The position numbers and the translations under genes were made by a program. A model generated the notes under the pieces. The model worked only from the letters and a program-made list of their open reading frames with translations. It did not search any database and was not told the DNA's origin. A stretch of DNA of 64,000 nucleotides, from contig NC_068971.1 in the NCBI RefSeq assembly GCF_016808095.1, forward strand, positions 28,665,631 through 28,729,630, read 5' to 3'. Source of the DNA: Vigna angularis. Taxonomy: Eukaryota; Streptophyta; Magnoliopsida; Fabales; Fabaceae. Positions within the stretch are counted from its first letter, which is position 1; the number at the start of each line of letters is the position of its first letter. Of this stretch, positions 59,926-64,000 are shown piece after piece.

Positions 59926-60715
59926 GCGATGAATTTGTATAAAACCTTTTTTTGATTAATTATTATAATCCCAAATATATTTCTTGAAACACTTCAACAA
60001 TAATTTTAAAAGAAACCGTGGGAATAATAAGAAAGGAACTTTCACACAACAAGAAAATCATGTATATGCAATGGCATAATCCCAAGCTAATCCCTTGTTG
60101 ATTCCTCGTAAAATGATTCAATGAAGGATTAAAGAGGAAACAACGAAGATATTATGTCATAGCTAAATTTAGGTAGCTATTAGTGAGAGAACTATTGCTA
60201 ATTGTTGCAATTTTTTTAGAAAATCTCTCTCTAAAGCCCCACTAATGAATTTAAAAAAAAACATGTTAATACTTGTAGCTAGTCCCTACTTGATTTGTAG
60301 CAATGTATCTTTAGTTAATCTCTAGTTGATCAGTAACAAATTGGTTGTAGCAAATTCCTAGTTAATCTACAACAAAGTGGTTGTAGCAAATCTCTCGTTG
60401 ATCTATAGAAAAACTATTTGTAGCTAACCCCTACTTGATCCGAAAAAAATATATAAGAATTTATCCCTAGTTAATCCATAGTTGATCTGTAGCCAAAATA
60501 TTACAACTTATTCCTAGCTAATCCTTAGTTGATCCACAGTAAATTATAATAACTCTTCTCTAGCTAATCTGTAGAAAATTGAAACAATTGATCCCTAGCT
60601 AATCCCTAACACATTATAATATCTTATCCCTAGCAAAATCATAGAAAATTATAATAACTTATCCCTAGCTAATCCTTAGCAAATCGTAGTAAATTTCATC
60701 AGACGAAAATATTCC
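59926..60715. repeat. CACTA-like end with degenerate subterminal repeats
   Basis: CACTACTAAAAGGCGATG (59926) is followed by about 15 diverged copies of a TATCCCTAGCTAATCCxTAGTTGATC-type word up to about 60690. The layout is that of CACTA subterminal repeats. No opposite TIR was located, so the boundary is open. Confidence 0.5.
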
Positions 60716-61690
60716 ATGCTCTTATTTGTACCTTATAAAATGTATTTAATACAAATATAATATTAATTAAAAATACAATAAATCTTACCAAACAATTTAT
60801 AGGAAACATGTCAAATTTTACCACATTCGAAATAATCAAAGTCAAGAACATAATGAAAGTGAAATTTTTATATCAAAACTGCCAAGATACATCATCAAAA
60901 CAAAATAAAACAATATCATCATCTTCATATTTTGTTCTCCCGGTGTTTCTTGATTGATGGTGGTAATGATATCTTTAATGCAGGAAATGTTTGTGTAAAA
61001 CTCTGATAAGTGAATATTTATGCCCTCATATATCCTTTAATCTTGGATTCTTAATTGGTTATTGTGCTGAAAAAGAGTGTTTTAATTAGAATTTGCTATA
61101 ATTGGGTTTATTGATCATAAGATACAAAAACATGTTAAAAATAATTTTTTAGTTTCATAAATGTTCTTTGGATATTTTGAGGTATGTTAACTCAGTTGCA
61201 GCTACGTTGAGCTAATTAAGGTCTGAAAATAAAATTGATTAAAGCCTCATGACACCTTGAAGGTAAAATCAAGAAGTTTGGCTGAGTCAAAATGAATTTG
61301 GCTAAGCCAAGAAGAGAGAACAGAGAACAAAAATGTACCTTATGATGTTCTCTATCTTTTTCCACAAAAAATGGTTTTGATAATTCAAAAAAATTATGAT
61401 GAAAGATAAGACAAATATATCATTAGATATTTCATTTGATATTTTTAAATGATTATCTTATTTAATTATAACAATAAATATCAAAAGATAATATTTGGCA
61501 AATCTTTTTGCATATGGTAAGATTTTCTCAAATATTTTTATATGTCCATAGCAACTAAATATATCTTGAACATATTGTATTACTTGGAAGATAATTAAAG
61601 GATATTACATTATTAATAAAAAGATTACAACAGAAAAATCTGAAAGAAAGCTCAATCCAATTGTTATATATAAAGACTTAGGAAAACACG
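60716..61690. other. AT-rich sequence, no gene recognised
   Basis: No domain, terminal repeat or RNA gene could be supported. Confidence 0.4.
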
Positions 61691-61699
61691 TTAGGGTGA

Positions 61700-62138
61700 T
61701 TTTTGTACTTTAGTTATGAACCGAAGCATAAAGATTCCTACTATGGTTCAGTTCCCTCAAAACCAAAGCATGAAACCATAAATAAATAATAAAAAATATT
61801 AAAAAAATGTAGATTTGGCATCGGTTTTTACAAGCACTAAGGAAAAATAGGATATTTGGCTTCGGTTCTTAGAAAAATCGAAGCTAAATATCCTTAAAAT
61901 TAAAAAAAATATATATTTTAAAGCTAAAAGGGTATTAAGATTTGGTTCTTAAAAGAATCGAAAAAAAAAGAGGTTTGGCCCTAGTTCTTAAAAGAACTGA
62001 GGCCAAATATCTATAAAATTAATATATTTTTAAACTTGTAAAATGTACCAAAAAAACAACACATTATATTTATGACACCAAAATAAGTTGGTGCTTTGTG
62101 ACCTTTTATGAAACTATGTTTATTCAAATTTTGTAGTG
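61700..62138. mobile_element. CACTA-type right end with hairpin-forming repeats
   Basis: The right end ...TTTTGTAGTG (62129-62138) gives CACTACAAAATTTGAATA on the opposite strand. Inside, words such as TTTGGCTTCGGTTCTTAG and its near-complement AAAATCGAAGCTAAATA sit close together (61856-61890 and 61970-62010), so each pair can fold into a hairpin. The left TIR was not found. Confidence 0.5.
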
Positions 62139-64000
62139 TGATGTGTCTCATGAAGAAGCCTTTTCATCCTTAATAATGTGTTATTGTTTTCATGACACAA
62201 TCACTTAAAGAGTTAACATTTTTACTTTTCATGAGTTTTGATACCAAGATGTTATAGGAAATGAAATTTGAGCATGTCTTAATTTCATGCAAAATACTAA
62301 ACATTTGAACTGTTTTGGCTGTCTTATATTCAAATATCACTCACTTTATTTGTTTCAACTACGTTATATTTTTCTAACTTTCATGAGATTTTTTTTTCTG
62401 TGTTTTCCTTCTCTACTTGTGACTTTCTTCATTGTCTATTGTGGTTTTTATTTAGGTATATTCCTATTGGTTTCCTTTTCTTTTTCTTTATCTTTTTTTC
62501 TACTTTTTCTTCCTTTTATCCGTAAACGTAAAACTAGCTATTAACTATAAAGGTTGTTACCATTGGGACGAATCATCCGAGTTGTATGAAATATTTTTCT
62601 CAGGGGGATGTTGAAGAAGTTTCTCCTCTTCCCCCTTTTGCTGCAAACATGGTGATTCGCATCATGATGTTATTAGGACAATTATGGTTGGCTCTTTGAA
62701 TGTGAACAAATGAAAGACTTCTTCTTCTAAGCTATGATCCAAATATAGTCATGAGAAAAAGGAAAGACCATTTCTCAAATCCTTAATTCCGAGTATTTTC
62801 GGATTTAGAAAAGCAAATACGAAAGAAACTTTTAAGAGGACATGTATTCTCTTAAATTCTTCTCCTCAAGAGGTGGTAATAATTTTAACTGGTCTTCTAA
62901 AAAATCTATAAAATAATCACTTTATCTTATTCTTGCTTAACACAAATTAATGGCATAAACAAAGTGATGAAAAATGTCTTTTCAAACTAATGAGTCTTAG
63001 TTTTTCACATAAAAACTCTTACAAAAATAATAAAGGGCATTAAAATGACCACTATAACTCGAGTATTAAGCGATATTCAAATTTAAATAATCAACTATAT
63101 CTTTTTATTACTAAGATCTTATGTTAGAGACCTAATTATAGATATAAATTTATTCACAAAAACTATATATCCACATGATCTTTTCATCCATTATAATATA
63201 TTCATAAATTCTATATTTGCTCGAATTCTTATTGACTTGATAAAATCTCTTTATAGGTGAATGTCTCCTTAATCTTTATCCACAATTCAACCATTAATCT
63301 TCAGTGCAAGCTTAGTTTTCAAAATATATTCACCTCAATAAATTACATTCTATTTCAATAAGAATATGACTAATTCACATAAATCCGTAAATAATCAATA
63401 TAAATGATAATAATAAGATAAAACAAAATAATTGCTTTTATTCTGGAAAAATATCTTTCGGACAACCGAATTTTTGTTTAATAATTATTTGATAACTTCA
63501 CTTTAATAATAAAATATTATGTTTAAATGAGTTAATTAACAAATATATTTAAAATTTAAACTAGTTATATAGTCGTTGTATAGAATAGATTGGTTGTTAA
63601 CATATAACTTCTTTATAAATACTATAAACGAAATTTGGACAAAAGGTATGCATGTTCGAAAGAAATAAATATATAAATATTTTTTTACATGCTTAAAGTT
63701 CGTAATATTACAACATTTTATAATTGAAATTTATTGATAATACTTCAAAGATTAAATGGATTAAGCAGTTCAGAATATCAAATATTTAAAAAAATTAAAG
63801 AAGTATGATTTTAAATTGTACGAGTGGAATTTTTGGCATACGGATATTGAAAATATCAATTTGAGACTACCCTTCACTCTAAAAATCATCGAGTTTTATT
63901 TACCACATAACAGCATATTAAGGTAAACATTTATATTACATGTATTTAATTTCTGTCTGAATCCTTAAATGAATAAAATTTTAATTATATGTTTTAAAGA
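62139..64000. other. AT-rich terminal segment, no gene recognised
   Basis: 62287-62544 is a T-rich frame with no family resemblance. 62550-62900 is somewhat more complex and opens short frames on the plus strand (for example SPLPPFAANMVIRIMML) without a recognised domain; it could be a gene relic. 63000-64000 is AT-rich with nothing visible. Confidence 0.35.

Overview
The window is plant nuclear DNA. It is AT-rich, its genes are sparse and spliced, and most of the sequence is retrotransposon and DNA-transposon debris. The three intact-looking genes (a PLATZ transcription factor, an eight-cysteine proline-rich protein and a CYP83-type cytochrome P450), together with the repeat families, suggest a eudicot, most likely a legume. 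That assignment is inference from family resemblance; no species marker was seen.

Layout. 1-540: a copia remnant in which gag is joined directly to reverse transcriptase. 2818-4485 (minus): PLATZ gene, five coding exons. 4800-7369: AT-rich spacer. 7370-9736: solo LTR with a perfect 5-bp target-site duplication (TSD). 11053-14348: a second LTR-like non-coding element with a perfect TSD, holding two tandem arrays. 14496-15290: broken CACTA transposase. 15366-17690: broken copia element. 20077-25048: a non-autonomous gypsy element with two LTRs, followed by a fused third LTR piece and a CACTA end at 26460. 29512-29901: the eight-cysteine protein gene. 30521-31565: a small decayed copia element with LTRs. 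31860-33150 (minus): a second copy of the gypsy leader. 33219-34645: a Mutator-like element with long terminal inverted repeats (TIRs) and a 9-bp TSD. 34820-36455 (minus): the P450 gene. 37600-54960: nested LTR fragments (copia gag, gypsy integrase, gypsy gag, several LTRs), with a CT-rich tract at 43382-43624. 54973-56095: a short CACTA element with TIRs and a 3-bp TSD. 58205-59868: a 5'-truncated copia pol with its 3' LTR. 59926-62138: CACTA-derived repeats. 62560-64000: AT-rich sequence with nothing recognised.

The three genes do not form a pathway or cluster. They are unrelated single-copy genes separated by transposon blocks. PLATZ would act in the nucleus, the P450 at the endoplasmic reticulum, and the eight-cysteine protein at the cell wall. 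I found no tRNA, rRNA, CRISPR array or organelle insertion by eye. The most informative structures are the elements whose ends and TSDs can be read directly. No wholly new biological system can be claimed from the sequence alone. The strongest leads are the CGAACG-rich arrays inside the LTR-like element, the Mutator-like element as a possible gene-fragment carrier, and the motif shared among unrelated LTRs.
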